Part shown: positions 33,783-42,150 of the stretch, one piece after another
Numbering within the stretch: position 1 is the stretch's first letter
Layout: each line of letters starts with the position of its first letter
Source of the DNA: MGIIa-L3 sp11892u
Lineage (GTDB): Archaea; Thermoplasmatota; Poseidoniia; Poseidoniales; Poseidoniaceae
DNA length: 64,000 nucleotides
Reading direction: 5' to 3'
NCBI GenBank assembly: GCA_965659685.1
Contig: CBFHXB010000003.1
Coordinates: forward strand, 1-64,000
Position numbers and translations under genes: made by a program
The notes under the pieces: model-generated
Seen by the model: the letters and a program-made list of their open reading frames with translations, nothing else
Told to the model about the DNA's origin: nothing
The model's database searches: none

Positions 33783-34446
33783 ACCACGTCATACCGGCAT
33801 CGTGATCCCGGAGCTGATCGAATTGTGGGAACGGGGAAATCGAACGCATGTAGCCGAAGGCAGCAAAGTCCACCAAATCCGGTTGCTCACCGCCAAAGAA
33901 GGGCTGGCCCTCGAAGGCGTTTGTGAACTCACTCAGCAAATCATGCCAGAGTTTCTTTGGCGTTCGCCCGTCTTTCTTGACCCGCTTGCGGGCGATGATG
34001 CCCCACATGACGGGAAACCCTGCCCAGGCGTACAGATGCTTGGAAAAGAATCCGAATTTCTCAATTTTTGAGATGCGGGTGGTCGTTTTCAACGCGGAAC
34101 CAAGGCGACCGTACAGCATCGGAACGGTGGCTTTGGACATGTGCGTATCGACCCATGTCATCCATGTGTCCTGACGGGCAGCATCGCCGCGAGCAGCAAG
34201 TTTTCCCCCGTTGTAGTTGGCGTCGATGTGGCGAAGGATGGGCGTGGAGTCGACCACGTGCTGGCCGTGTTCATCGGTGAAGACCGGGACCTTTCCCCAA
34301 TCGCCGGCAAAAGCCACGTCCTTGCGGATCCTCATCCCGTTCACCGGAACGTACCGCACGTCCATGCCAAGGTGTTCCGTCAGGCCCCGTACCTTCCAGC
34401 AAAAGGGGCAGGAATACAGCAGGTGAAGCGTAGGCTGCTGGCCCAT
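33748..34446 (-). CDS. GST/thioredoxin-fold protein like microsomal prostaglandin E synthase 2
   Basis: A 232-residue protein. The N-terminal thioredoxin-like domain has LYSCPFCWKVRG (CxxC at about 12-15), GKVPVFTDEHG and VDSTPILRHI, as in glutaredoxin-GST hybrids. The C-terminal helical domain has FPVMWGIIARKRVKKDGR and QPFFGGEQPDLVDFAAFGYMRSI, closely following the layout of mPGES-2 rather than ordinary GSTs. Biochemical role in an archaeon is unknown; heme or thiol binding is reported for the mPGES-2 family. ATG 34446 starts just before the first strand; a Met 13 codons upstream is possible but overlaps the neighbour. It lies between two minus-strand genes as part of a loose cluster. Confidence 0.75.
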   Translation of the reverse strand: MGQQPTLHLLYSCPFCWKVRGLTEHLGMDVRYVPVNGMRIRKDVAFAGDWGKVPVFTDEHGQHVVDSTPILRHIDANYNGGKLAARGDAARQDTWMTWVDTHMSKATVPMLYGRLGSALKTTTRISKIEKFGFFSKHLYAWAGFPVMWGIIARKRVKKDGRTPKKLWHDLLSEFTNAFEGQPFFGGEQPDLVDFAAFGYMRSISPFPQFDQLRDHDAGMTWYEGMVGTLHGA

Positions 34447-34471
34447 GGTATGGGCTAAAGTGGGGCCGCTA

Positions 34472-34807
34472 TCAAGCCTGTTCATCGCCTTGGTCAGGAT
34501 TCCAACCTGGTTGCCAAAATTCGAGGTCGTCCAGCCACCTCAACCAGGTTTCGTCGTCGCCGTTCAGCAGCCTGTAGGCGCGCCGTTCCAACCCCAAATG
34601 ACCGGCTTCGTCGAGGGTACCGTCCGCCATGGCTTCCCTCCATTCCACTTGCAATTCCCGCACCCGCATGCGGCCGGCTTGTGGGCGGTCGAAGTGCCGC
34701 TCGCAGACTTCACGCATGGCGCTCAACCACGCCCGCGTGTCCCGGCGCAAGGGCGGATTGCGGTCGCCGGAATCGGCCCCACGTCTCCAAGGAAGCCGCC
34801 AACCCAT
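34472..34807 (-). CDS. Hypothetical protein
   Basis: A 111-residue protein with no recognised family. It is rich in Arg, Trp and Glu, with helices RAWLSAMREVCERHF and RMRVRELQVEWREAMADGTL and an acidic end (LDDLEFWQPGWNPDQGDEQA). No signal peptide or membrane helix. ATG 34807 is preferred; a start at 34864 adds 19 residues toward the divergent rlmH. It lies 25 bases upstream of the GST-like gene on the same strand. Composition and absence of a better reading frame support it being real. Confidence 0.55.
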   Translation of the reverse strand: MGWRLPWRRGADSGDRNPPLRRDTRAWLSAMREVCERHFDRPQAGRMRVRELQVEWREAMADGTLDEAGHLGLERRAYRLLNGDDETWLRWLDDLEFWQPGWNPDQGDEQA

Positions 34808-34881
34808 GACGTGCCTTCGAACCGACCTGCTTTGAGGTTGTCCAGCGAAGAACACATGCAACATGAACCCTTGAGCGGAGC

Positions 34882-35313
34882 ATGGGGCGCATCACGGTCC
34901 ACCTGCATGGCCGTCCCAGAGAACGCTCGATGGCCGATGCCATGGACCTCTACCTTGCTCGTTTGCGTCAGCGCGGTGTCCGGGTTCAAGCGCATCCCGC
35001 CAAGACCTCGCTGAAGGCCTACCTTGAGGCCCCACCAGAGGGCTCGCACCGCGTCCTTTTGGACGAGGGCGGTGATCTTCTGGACAGCCTTGAATTCGCC
35101 GAGCGCCTTCGGAGCTGGACCCTTGGGAGCGGCGATGTGCACCTGATGGTCGGGCCTCCGGACGGTTGGGGCGATCAAGGTGGAAACTTGCCTCGCCTCT
35201 CCCTTTCCCGTCTGACCATGCCGCACGAGTTGGCTGGCGTGGTTTTGTTGGAACAAGTGTACAGGGCCACGGAAATTCATCGCGGTACGGCCTACCACCG
35301 TGGCGGGGCTTAG
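34882..35313 (+). CDS. rlmH: 23S rRNA (pseudouridine1915-N3)-methyltransferase RlmH
   Basis: A 143-residue SPOUT-class methyltransferase of the usual RlmH length. The SAM-binding trefoil knot is seen in HRVLLDEGGDLLDSLEFAERL, VHLMVGPPDGWG, and the diagnostic C-terminal run LSLSRLTMPHELAG ... EQVYRATEIHRGTAYHR. It methylates N3 of a pseudouridine in helix 69 of 23S rRNA, acting on the assembled ribosome. ATG 34882 follows the upstream gap and starts directly at the first strand (MGRITVHLHG). It is divergent from the 34472-34807 gene. Confidence 0.9.
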   Translation: MGRITVHLHGRPRERSMADAMDLYLARLRQRGVRVQAHPAKTSLKAYLEAPPEGSHRVLLDEGGDLLDSLEFAERLRSWTLGSGDVHLMVGPPDGWGDQGGNLPRLSLSRLTMPHELAGVVLLEQVYRATEIHRGTAYHRGGA

Positions 35314-35357
35314 GACGAAGAACGGACTTGAAAACCGGCGCCCTACCGTGACGTCCT

Positions 35358-36122
35358 GTGGGCCCATTCTCTGACGACGCGACCTTGGTGTGGCTCCTGC
35401 TCGGGCTGTTGAGCCTGATCGGCGTCCTGTTGGTCCGTCTGTCAAAGCAGCAACCCTTCCCCGAACCCTCCTCCCGCTACGGGTGGACGATCCTGACCCT
35501 TGCGGCCTTGCTTGCGTTGGGCACCGCCGCCCCCCGTCCACTCGGCGTGGACGGTTTGTTGGCCGTGTTGTGCGTCTTGGGTGCCTTCGGCGTCATTGCA
35601 GGCTTGACGCACATCGTACGAACCCGCCGAGACGTCATCGTTGCTCCACTGTCGGGCTTCCTGTTGTGCGTCGGCATCGGTGGCCTCATGGCACGAACGT
35701 GGTCCACCCTGAGCACCGTCGAGCAGTGGGTGGATTTCCTCGCCCTGGTGCTTCTTGGTATGGGACAGACCTACCTTGTGTTCCGTGGCCTGCTCATCGG
35801 CAAACTTCCGCTGGCATGGAGCCAAGCAGGCATGGTCGCCCTGCAACGTGGTGCGCTCTCAGGAGAACGCGGGGCCATCGCATGCTTTGAGCGAGGGTGG
35901 GACACGGACGAACCGCATCTCAACCCCATGGCCTACCTCGCCTTGAACCGCATTCACAGCGCCCTCGGCAACGAAGAGACCGCCATGGATTGGCAGACAT
36001 CCCTGAATTCATCAGGCGGAGAAGCGGCCGTTGCTCAGGCGTGGATCGATGCCGTGGAGGACGCCATCTTGCGCGTCGTGCCCGACGCCAAGGAACGGTG
36101 GCCAAAGCACGAGGAAGCATGA
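35358..36122 (+). CDS. Membrane protein with helical TPR-like C terminus
   Basis: A 254-residue protein. Five membrane helices lie at about 9-26, 40-58, 63-84, 95-113 and 121-143. A soluble helical part follows (about 150-254) that looks TPR-like (RGALSGERGAIACFERGW, HLNPMAYLALNRIHSALGNEETAMDW). No family recognised. Start is GTG 35358, the first start after rlmH and just before the first helix. It lies 44 bases downstream of rlmH on the same strand, with a small membrane protein following under its own promoter. Confidence 0.68.
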   Translation: MGPFSDDATLVWLLLGLLSLIGVLLVRLSKQQPFPEPSSRYGWTILTLAALLALGTAAPRPLGVDGLLAVLCVLGAFGVIAGLTHIVRTRRDVIVAPLSGFLLCVGIGGLMARTWSTLSTVEQWVDFLALVLLGMGQTYLVFRGLLIGKLPLAWSQAGMVALQRGALSGERGAIACFERGWDTDEPHLNPMAYLALNRIHSALGNEETAMDWQTSLNSSGGEAAVAQAWIDAVEDAILRVVPDAKERWPKHEEA

Positions 36123-36139
36123 GCATCGAATACAGTCCC

Positions 36140-36145
36140 TTATAT
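36140..36145 (+). promoter_or_regulatory. TATA box of the small membrane-protein gene (leaderless)
   Basis: TTATAT in CCCTTATATCCC, centred about 26 bases before ATG 36168. It is one of the clearest TATA elements in the window and supports that start. Confidence 0.7.
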
Positions 36146-36167
36146 CCCAGCACGTCGATTTTTGTTT

Positions 36168-36428
36168 ATGGGACAGAAGGCAAAGAGCGGCCGCTGGCTT
36201 TGGATGGCCCTCGTGGCGTGGTTCTGTGCGAACCTGCTTTCCCAATCCTTGTACATGGGCCGGTATGGGCTACCGTACGACGCACAACACCTCTTCCAAG
36301 ACTTGGGTCCACTGTACGTGCCCTTGTTGGTGCTCGAGGGCCTCGTTTGGCTCGGAGGGGCCGGGTGGCTGATCCACCGCGGCGTGCACCGTGCCACGAC
36401 GGCAAAAAAGCGCTCTGCTGCGGCCTGA
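36168..36428 (+). CDS. Small two-helix membrane protein
   Basis: An 86-residue protein with two membrane helices: WLWMALVAWFCANLLSQSL (about 10-28) and LYVPLLVLEGLVWLGGAGWLI (about 48-68). A basic, Ala/Lys-rich C terminus is likely cytoplasmic. Unknown function. ATG 36168 is fixed by the TATA box 26 bases upstream; a TTG two codons earlier is rejected. Its own promoter suggests it is transcribed separately from the gene before it. Confidence 0.68.
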   Translation: MGQKAKSGRWLWMALVAWFCANLLSQSLYMGRYGLPYDAQHLFQDLGPLYVPLLVLEGLVWLGGAGWLIHRGVHRATTAKKRSAAA

Positions 36429-36543
36429 AGGCACGATGGTTTGAAGTGCCCTCGGTGGGTTTTGTCGACACATGAACGTGGACGAAGGGACCTACGCGGG
36501 CAGACCCATGTCGCCCATGGCAGCGTGCCACACGGTGGAAGGC

Positions 36544-36942
36544 ATGCCGCGCAACGCGTTCTTGGTGTCCATCGAAGACGCGCGCCGTTTGCTCAAGCCC
36601 GCACAACAACACCTCGCCATCCTCCAAGCGCTTCATGACGACGTCCATGCGCTCGCAGAGGAAATTGAGCATCTTCTTGACGGCGTTCCGCCGGAACACC
36701 CCTCCATCAAGGAAGTCGCGGATTTGACGGCCCGGACCATCACCGAATGGCAAGACGTCGTGTCCCAGATGGAGTCCGGTGGCACGCACGTCGTCAGCCT
36801 CGACCCGGGGCGGCTCCAGTGGTTCGGCGTGGTCGACGCTCGTGTGGTGGCCTTTGGCTGGGAAGAAGGCGAAGAGGACATCGAATGGTACCACGAGATT
36901 TCTGAAGGCTTCAACCTGCGCAAACCCTTGATAGAGGCCTGA
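36544..36942 (+). CDS. DUF2203 family protein
   Basis: A 132-residue protein. The N-terminal pattern LVSIEDARRLLKPAQQHLAILQAL and the C-terminal FGWEEGEEDIEWYHEISEGFNLRKPL match the DUF2203 family, found in archaea and bacteria with unknown function. The middle is helical. ATG 36544 (MPRNAFLVS) fits family length and has a GGTGGAAG stretch before it; ATG 36472 would add 24 poorly conserved residues. It sits 13 bases before the cobalamin adenosyltransferase gene, probably co-transcribed. Confidence 0.78.
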   Translation: MPRNAFLVSIEDARRLLKPAQQHLAILQALHDDVHALAEEIEHLLDGVPPEHPSIKEVADLTARTITEWQDVVSQMESGGTHVVSLDPGRLQWFGVVDARVVAFGWEEGEEDIEWYHEISEGFNLRKPLIEA

Positions 36943-36955
36943 CTGAGGTTGGGTC

Positions 36956-37651
36956 ATGGTCCGCATCACCCGCGTTCATACCGGCACCGGAGACGACGGG
37001 ACCACGGGCTTGGTGGACGGCAGCCGTCGTTCGAAGGGCGACATCCGTTTGGAGGCGGTCGGCCTGTGCGACGAGGTCAACGCTTCCTTTGGTATGATTC
37101 GAGCAGCGACGCTGGATCTCAACGCTCAACACGACGATGGTGGCCCTCGTTCCAACGTCCGCAGGACAGGCCTCGTGGTGCTTGCGGCTCTGGACCGGCT
37201 CCAAAGCGAAGTGTTCGATTTGGGAGCTGAGGTGGCCACCCCGCCAGGCGGTTTGCCTGAGGGCATGCAGGTGCTTGGGCAGGAACATGCGGACCTGTTG
37301 TTGGAAGAGATGGACGAAATGCTCGTCGAACTCCCTCCGCTGACCAGTTTCATCCTCCCTGGAGGTTCCCATCTTCTCGCGGCATTTCATGTTGCACGGG
37401 TCACGGTTCGGCGCCTTGAACGGACCATGGTGGCGTTGCGAGAGGCCGAAACGGACGGCGTAAGGGACCTCGCTTTGGTCTACGTCAACCGGCTGTCCGA
37501 TTGGTGCTTTGTGATGGGCCGCTGGTGCGCGCTCCGTCTTGGGGAAGACGAGGTGTTGTGGAAGCCCTTGGGGCGCCGAGGCCCGGAAGACGGAATCGGG
37601 GGCATGTTGCGCCTTCAGCGCCAGCACGATGACGACGTCGCAGACGTGTGA
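36956..37651 (+). CDS. PduO-type cob(I)alamin adenosyltransferase
   Basis: A 231-residue protein. Its N terminus RITRVHTGTGDDGTTGLVDGSR is the ATP-binding loop of the PduO/MMAB family, followed by RLEAVGLCDEVNASFGMIRA, FILPGGS (substrate loop) and the C-terminal helices RRLERTMVAL and VYVNRLSDWCFVMGRW. It transfers the adenosyl group of ATP to cob(I)alamin, making coenzyme B12. Homotrimeric helical bundle expected. Start ATG 36956 lies 13 bases after the DUF2203 stop. The gene implies a B12-dependent mutase or reductase elsewhere in the genome; none is visible here. Confidence 0.9.
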   Translation: MVRITRVHTGTGDDGTTGLVDGSRRSKGDIRLEAVGLCDEVNASFGMIRAATLDLNAQHDDGGPRSNVRRTGLVVLAALDRLQSEVFDLGAEVATPPGGLPEGMQVLGQEHADLLLEEMDEMLVELPPLTSFILPGGSHLLAAFHVARVTVRRLERTMVALREAETDGVRDLALVYVNRLSDWCFVMGRWCALRLGEDEVLWKPLGRRGPEDGIGGMLRLQRQHDDDVADV

Positions 37652-38128
37652 TCAGTCGCGGCCAAGGCGCTTCATGTGCGCATGAGCAGAGCGAAGCACG
37701 TGCAACCCAGCGTCATGGGTCAATTGGTCCGCAGCAGCGTCCCAATCGAGCCAGAGGTGGCCTCGGTGTTCGTGTGAAAGCACCACCTCGATCGCTTCGG
37801 TTTCGGCAAGGAGCCAGTGGACCTCTTTTTCGATGCGACGCCCTTTGTGGGTGTAGTTGTAGGTCGTTCGCTCTTGGAATCCTCCGACGAAGGTGACGTC
37901 AACAATTCCAGTTTCCTCACGAACTTCTCGCCGCACCGTTGCCTTGTGGTTCGCATCGCTGGCCTCGACGTGACCTTTTGGAAAATCCCAGTGACCCTGC
38001 GGATACTGAAGCAGGAGCACGGCTCCAAGGTTGACCAACACGACGCCGCACGAGGTCTCCACGCCTGTTGCCACCCTTGCGCTCCTGATGTGCTTTGCTG
38101 CCTTCACGGCACGTTCATGTCCTCCCAT
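37652..38128 (-). CDS. NUDIX hydrolase (Ap4A-hydrolase-like)
   Basis: A 158-residue NUDIX protein. The box GHVEASDANHKATVRREVREETGI is in place, with one residue inserted between the first Gly and the REVREE core relative to the standard pattern. Preceding GHWDFPKGHVE resembles diadenosine tetraphosphatases. Expected reaction is hydrolysis of nucleoside diphosphate-linked compounds to AMP-containing products. ATG 38128 is used; GTG 38074 would start right before VATGVETSCGVV and is an alternative. Stops abut the convergent adenosyltransferase gene with no gap, and it is divergent from the DHH gene across 14 bases. Confidence 0.83.
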   Translation of the reverse strand: MGGHERAVKAAKHIRSARVATGVETSCGVVLVNLGAVLLLQYPQGHWDFPKGHVEASDANHKATVRREVREETGIVDVTFVGGFQERTTYNYTHKGRRIEKEVHWLLAETEAIEVVLSHEHRGHLWLDWDAAADQLTHDAGLHVLRSAHAHMKRLGRD

Positions 38129-38142
38129 TCACCGGCAGCAGC

Positions 38143-39150
38143 ATGGCCAAGGCTGCCTTTCCGGAGGTTCATCGCATCGTGGCGGACGCCGACCTCGACG
38201 GCCTTTGTGCCGCAGCGGTGTTGCAACGCGTGCTCCCTGAAGCAGAGGTCGTCTTTGCGCACCCTGCTTTGGTCCGAAGCGGGCACCTGGACGAGGTCAT
38301 CGACCGCGGAACCGTCATCGTTGATTTGCCGTTCCATCCCGACTGCGGCTGGTACGTCGATCATCACCTCACGAATCGACCAAGCGAGGCCGCTGCAGCC
38401 GCTTTTGAAGCGGCAGGTGGGCGGCTGGATTGGGCCGCCGAACCCTCCGCAGCTAGGGTGGCCCACAACCTCGTTGCTCCCTTCAACGATCTCGGGCATT
38501 TGGAGGACCTCATGCCCTTCGTGGACGCCATCGATTCAGGCGGTATCGACCGCGAAGTGTTCCTTGCCGACGGGCCGCTCGTCCGCTTGGCGCGTTGTTT
38601 GGGCACGGCTCAGGCCGACTTCATGCATCACGTGCTGAAGTTACTCGTTTCAGGTGCCGATGCGGAGGCGTTGATCGAAGATGCACGGGTCGCGGAGCGC
38701 CTCTCGGCTGCGGCAGAGGACCGAAACGCCGCCATCGTAGCGGTCCAGGCACGCACGACCGTCGTGAACCGCCTCGCCATCTGCAGGATGGACGGCCTGC
38801 CTCAACGGGCCAGCGGTTACCTCGTGACCGCTCATGTCGGCGAAGACGCCGACGCGTGCTGTGTGATTCATGGGCACGTGGACGGAGCCGTCGAGCGTGA
38901 CGACCGACCGCCGCTGTCTGCAAGCTTCTACGCCAATTCCTTCTTCGAAGGGCGTCGTCGTGTTGACCTGTCCCGGCTCGCCACGGCCCTCGATGAGACC
39001 GGCGGCGGCCATGCCAACGCCTGTGGGTGCCGTGTGCAAGCGATCAACGATGCCGGAGAAGCCGAGCAACGCCCGGTTGAGGCCGAGGACGTGGAGCGGA
39101 ACTTGGCCCACTGGCTCGCGTTATGGGCCTCGCTTCCCAGTCTGGAGTGA
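38143..39150 (+). CDS. DHH/DHHA1 family phosphoesterase
   Basis: A 335-residue phosphoesterase. Metal-binding motifs are VADADLDGLCAAAVL (13-27), IVDLPFHPDCGWYVDHHLT (DHH at about 77-79) and a later acidic residue in FVDAIDSGG. The C-terminal DHHA1 motif GGGHANACG (about 287-295) completes the NrnA/RecJ-type two-domain fold. Possible substrates are short oligonucleotides, pAp or cyclic dinucleotides; the sequence does not settle which. ATG 38143 is chosen since homology begins there; a 16-codon extension overlaps the divergent NUDIX gene. It abuts the convergent MMPL gene. Confidence 0.85.
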   Translation: MAKAAFPEVHRIVADADLDGLCAAAVLQRVLPEAEVVFAHPALVRSGHLDEVIDRGTVIVDLPFHPDCGWYVDHHLTNRPSEAAAAAFEAAGGRLDWAAEPSAARVAHNLVAPFNDLGHLEDLMPFVDAIDSGGIDREVFLADGPLVRLARCLGTAQADFMHHVLKLLVSGADAEALIEDARVAERLSAAAEDRNAAIVAVQARTTVVNRLAICRMDGLPQRASGYLVTAHVGEDADACCVIHGHVDGAVERDDRPPLSASFYANSFFEGRRRVDLSRLATALDETGGGHANACGCRVQAINDAGEAEQRPVEAEDVERNLAHWLALWASLPSLE

Positions 39151-41511
39151 TCACTCCTCTTCGCGCTTGTTCGGAGAAGAACCGCCACCCATCCACTTGG
39201 GCGACCACCAGTTGAGCGGGCCCATCAGCCGCATGGTGGCAGGAACCACCAGCGCCCGAACCAAGGTCGCGTCGACCAAAATGGCCAAGGCGAGGCCCAA
39301 TCCGAACATCTTGATGATGGCCACAGAAGCAAAGATTTGGGCGCTGAACACGACGACCATGATGGCAGCAGCGGCCGTGATGAGGCGCCCCGTCTTTTGA
39401 AGTCCGTTGGCCACGGCAAGGGTGTTGTCGCCGGTGCGTTCCCATTCTTCGTGGATGCGCGAAAGCATCAGCACTTCGTAGTCCATGGAGAGGCCAAACA
39501 CGATGCAGAACAGCATCACGGGGGTCGTCGGATCGATGGGTTCTGGTGTGAAGTTCATCACTTCGTCGAGCCCAAGTCCACCCTCCTGGAAGATGAACAC
39601 AAGCATACCGAAGGTGGCCGTCACGCTGAGGATGTTCATCACCACGGCCTTGAGCGGGATGATGACAGAGCGGACTTGAACGAACAGAATCAGGCAGGTC
39701 GCGAAGAAGATGTACGCCATTGAAATGGGCAGGTTTTCGGCCACGGCATCGACCACGTCGAGGTTGTAGGCGGCAAGGCCACCCACCAAGGGGACCGTGC
39801 CGTTGAACGCGTTCCATGCGCCGTCATCGCGATCAGCGCGGAGGTCGCGAACGGCTTCCAAAGCCTCTTCGCTGTTCCAATCGTCGACCAAGGTCAGTTG
39901 GATGAAGGTGGACGCGTTGTCGGCGCTGATGAATCCGGAGCGCAGTGCTTCGCGTTGTCCTGCTTGTTCCGGCGGCAGGAACTCCGCAGGCGTGGCCCAG
40001 AACTGGACCACGTCGTCTGCGGTCATGTTGGCATCAAAATAACCAGGAGCGAAGACGTGCTCAACGTCGTCGCGTTCCATGAACGTCAAACTCAAGGCAT
40101 GCACGTGCCGAAGTTGCTCCTCATCGAGGGGATGTGCTGCTGCTTCGTAGGTGAAAAAGAGGGATTTGTCCGAGGCTTCGGCCCAGATGACTTCCATTTC
40201 TTCGAGCCCGTTGCGCGACATGTCGTCGGGAGGCAGTGAGCGGATGCTGGTGACGCCCCATTCCGCGTTTAGGAATGGCGCCCCTGCACCGAGGAGCAGG
40301 ATGAGGATGGGCACCAGCACGGCGACGGGCTTGGCCATGACCGAATTGGCGATCCAAGCCCAAAAGCCGTCATCAGAAACGGTCTGGTTCATGCCGAAGG
40401 GCACGCGGAGACGGTCGATGTTGTCCCCAAGCGCGGCGAGGAAAGCAGGGAGCATGATGACCGAGGTCAGCATGGCCAACGTGACGGCGAGCGTGCCGCC
40501 GATGCCCAACGAGGGGGCACCCGTGTTTTCGAAGAACAGCAACCCCGTCAGACCGATGGCGACGGTGATTCCAGAGTAGAAGACGGCGCGGCCTGCGGTG
40601 GCCGACGTCACGGCCAAAGCCGTACGGATGTCGTGCCCGTTGGCCTGCTCCTCCCGATAGCGGTACACCACGAAGAGGGAATAGTCGATGGACACGCCCA
40701 ACCCGAGGAGCGTGATGATGTTCCCAGCGAAATTGTTGACGTTTGCACCATCGAGGGTGGACAGCCAAATCGTGACCCCGAAGGCGCTGATAACGGTCAA
40801 AATGCCGATGCCGAGAGGAAGAGCGGCCGCCACGAGGGAGCCGAAGACGATGAGCAGAACGGCGGCCACCAAGGGACCCGAGCCAAGTTCAGCCTTGATC
40901 AAGTCGTCCTTGAGACGCAGATCAAAGGTCGCGTCGGTGGCCAAGGGCCCTGCAATGTACACCGTCACGTCACCTTCGTCTTCGAGGTGCATGCCTGCGT
41001 CGTGGATGGCTTGTTCCATGTCCTTCCAGTGCTCCTTGAGCAAGGCCTTCGCCTCGCTCCGACCTTGGGTGATTTGCACAGAGGTGCGTGACCATTCGCC
41101 GTCGTCGGAGACGTGAGCGCTTCGGTTGGCCTCGTCGACGTCCCATGCTCGAACGACATGCACGGTGGGGTCGTCCTCCAACGCCGTCACGACGTCGTCC
41201 ACGGCCGCGACGATGTCGGCGTCCCCTGGGGAACCGTTGGGATGATGGACGAGGATGTAGAAGGTCTCGGTGTTTTCCGCATCGGGGTCCCCAAAGTCCG
41301 CACCGAGGGATCGAAACACCTCGCTCGATTCCAAGTCACCTTCACCAAATGACTCGGCCCAATCGGGCTCGACGAAGACCATCATTGAAGCCAGGCCGAG
41401 GGTAAAGACAAGCCCAACGGCGAGCACCATCTTTGCGCGGTCGTGGGTAAACAAACCGAGCTTGTAGAGCAGACGGTCTTCGAACACAGACGGGTCAGAG
41501 CCGCTTTCCAT
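39151..41511 (-). CDS. MMPL/RND-family membrane exporter
   Basis: A 786-residue transporter with two similar halves, each holding a large extracellular domain between helices 1 and 2 and a five-helix bundle. The first half has GLGVSIDYSLFVVYRYREE and the second IVFGLSMDYEVLMLSRIHEEW; the paired D-Y residues are the proton-relay signature of MMPL proteins. Such pumps export lipids or hydrophobic molecules using the proton gradient. ATG 41511 (MESGSDPSVFEDRLLYKLG) is favoured because a weak TATA-like element lies about 25 bases before it; ATG 41526 adds five residues. It abuts the DHH gene and follows a small membrane protein gene on the same strand. Confidence 0.9.
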   Translation of the reverse strand: MESGSDPSVFEDRLLYKLGLFTHDRAKMVLAVGLVFTLGLASMMVFVEPDWAESFGEGDLESSEVFRSLGADFGDPDAENTETFYILVHHPNGSPGDADIVAAVDDVVTALEDDPTVHVVRAWDVDEANRSAHVSDDGEWSRTSVQITQGRSEAKALLKEHWKDMEQAIHDAGMHLEDEGDVTVYIAGPLATDATFDLRLKDDLIKAELGSGPLVAAVLLIVFGSLVAAALPLGIGILTVISAFGVTIWLSTLDGANVNNFAGNIITLLGLGVSIDYSLFVVYRYREEQANGHDIRTALAVTSATAGRAVFYSGITVAIGLTGLLFFENTGAPSLGIGGTLAVTLAMLTSVIMLPAFLAALGDNIDRLRVPFGMNQTVSDDGFWAWIANSVMAKPVAVLVPILILLLGAGAPFLNAEWGVTSIRSLPPDDMSRNGLEEMEVIWAEASDKSLFFTYEAAAHPLDEEQLRHVHALSLTFMERDDVEHVFAPGYFDANMTADDVVQFWATPAEFLPPEQAGQREALRSGFISADNASTFIQLTLVDDWNSEEALEAVRDLRADRDDGAWNAFNGTVPLVGGLAAYNLDVVDAVAENLPISMAYIFFATCLILFVQVRSVIIPLKAVVMNILSVTATFGMLVFIFQEGGLGLDEVMNFTPEPIDPTTPVMLFCIVFGLSMDYEVLMLSRIHEEWERTGDNTLAVANGLQKTGRLITAAAAIMVVVFSAQIFASVAIIKMFGLGLALAILVDATLVRALVVPATMRLMGPLNWWSPKWMGGGSSPNKREEE

Positions 41512-41530
41512 GGAGCCCCGCTTCATCTGG

Positions 41531-41540
41531 TCCTTTTGAA
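41531..41540 (-). promoter_or_regulatory. Weak TATA-like element of the MMPL gene
   Basis: TTCAAAAGGA on the minus strand, about 20-29 bases before ATG 41511, in the 45-base gap after the preceding gene. The core lacks a strong TATA match, so this is tentative. Confidence 0.35.
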
Positions 41541-41556
41541 GCCATGTTCCGAAGAA

Positions 41557-42027
41557 TCATGAGAGGACGGCGAAGGTGTACAGGAATCCGAGGAAGGCAG
41601 GGATGCCCACGAGAACGAGCATCAAGTCCGCTGCTCGACCGTGCCTCGTTCGTGCAGGTGCCATGCTTTCTTTGGCTTCCATGGCGGCCAAGGCTTGCCG
41701 TCCATGGCGCACGGTGGTCCAGAGCACCCAAAGGCCCAGCGGCCCCGTCCATCCGTGAAGGTTGGTCGGAAGCAGCATCGCGGTGACCCGCCCTTCTTCG
41801 ATGTAACCGGCGCCAGCACGCGCAAGGACGGCCACCAAGACCAGGCCCACGGTCGCAAGGAGCAACCGTTCCCCGCTTCGAACGTGTTCGGCCAACGCGT
41901 CACGGCGGGCGTCTCCCTTCAGCGTCCCGCCTCCTTTGCGCCATCCATGTTGCCGGACAAGCCACAGCACGATGAGCACCGCCAGGAAGGGGTGAACGAG
42001 CAAGAGGGCGGTGGACAGCGGTTCCAT
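41557..42027 (-). CDS. Four-helix membrane protein (possibly DUF4079-like)
   Basis: A 156-residue protein with four membrane helices at about 8-24, 54-74, 88-107 and 132-152. Histidines sit at helix ends (VHPFL, NLHGWTG, RHG), a layout seen in DUF4079 and cytochrome-b561-like proteins, so heme binding is conceivable but unproven. An AAAGGAGGG sequence just before ATG 42027 is a ribosome binding site, though closer than usual. It is divergent from the PIN-domain gene and lies upstream of the MMPL exporter on the same strand. Confidence 0.65.
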   Translation of the reverse strand: MEPLSTALLLVHPFLAVLIVLWLVRQHGWRKGGGTLKGDARRDALAEHVRSGERLLLATVGLVLVAVLARAGAGYIEEGRVTAMLLPTNLHGWTGPLGLWVLWTTVRHGRQALAAMEAKESMAPARTRHGRAADLMLVLVGIPAFLGFLYTFAVLS

Positions 42028-42150
42028 GACCCTCCTTTGGGCATGGATGGTCCCTCCTCAAGACCTTTCGTTCCGGAACGTGTCTGCAGCGCCTCACGGC
42101 GACGCATTGAAAGACGGCGAGCCTCGCCGAATCGCACGGGGGGTTGTGTC

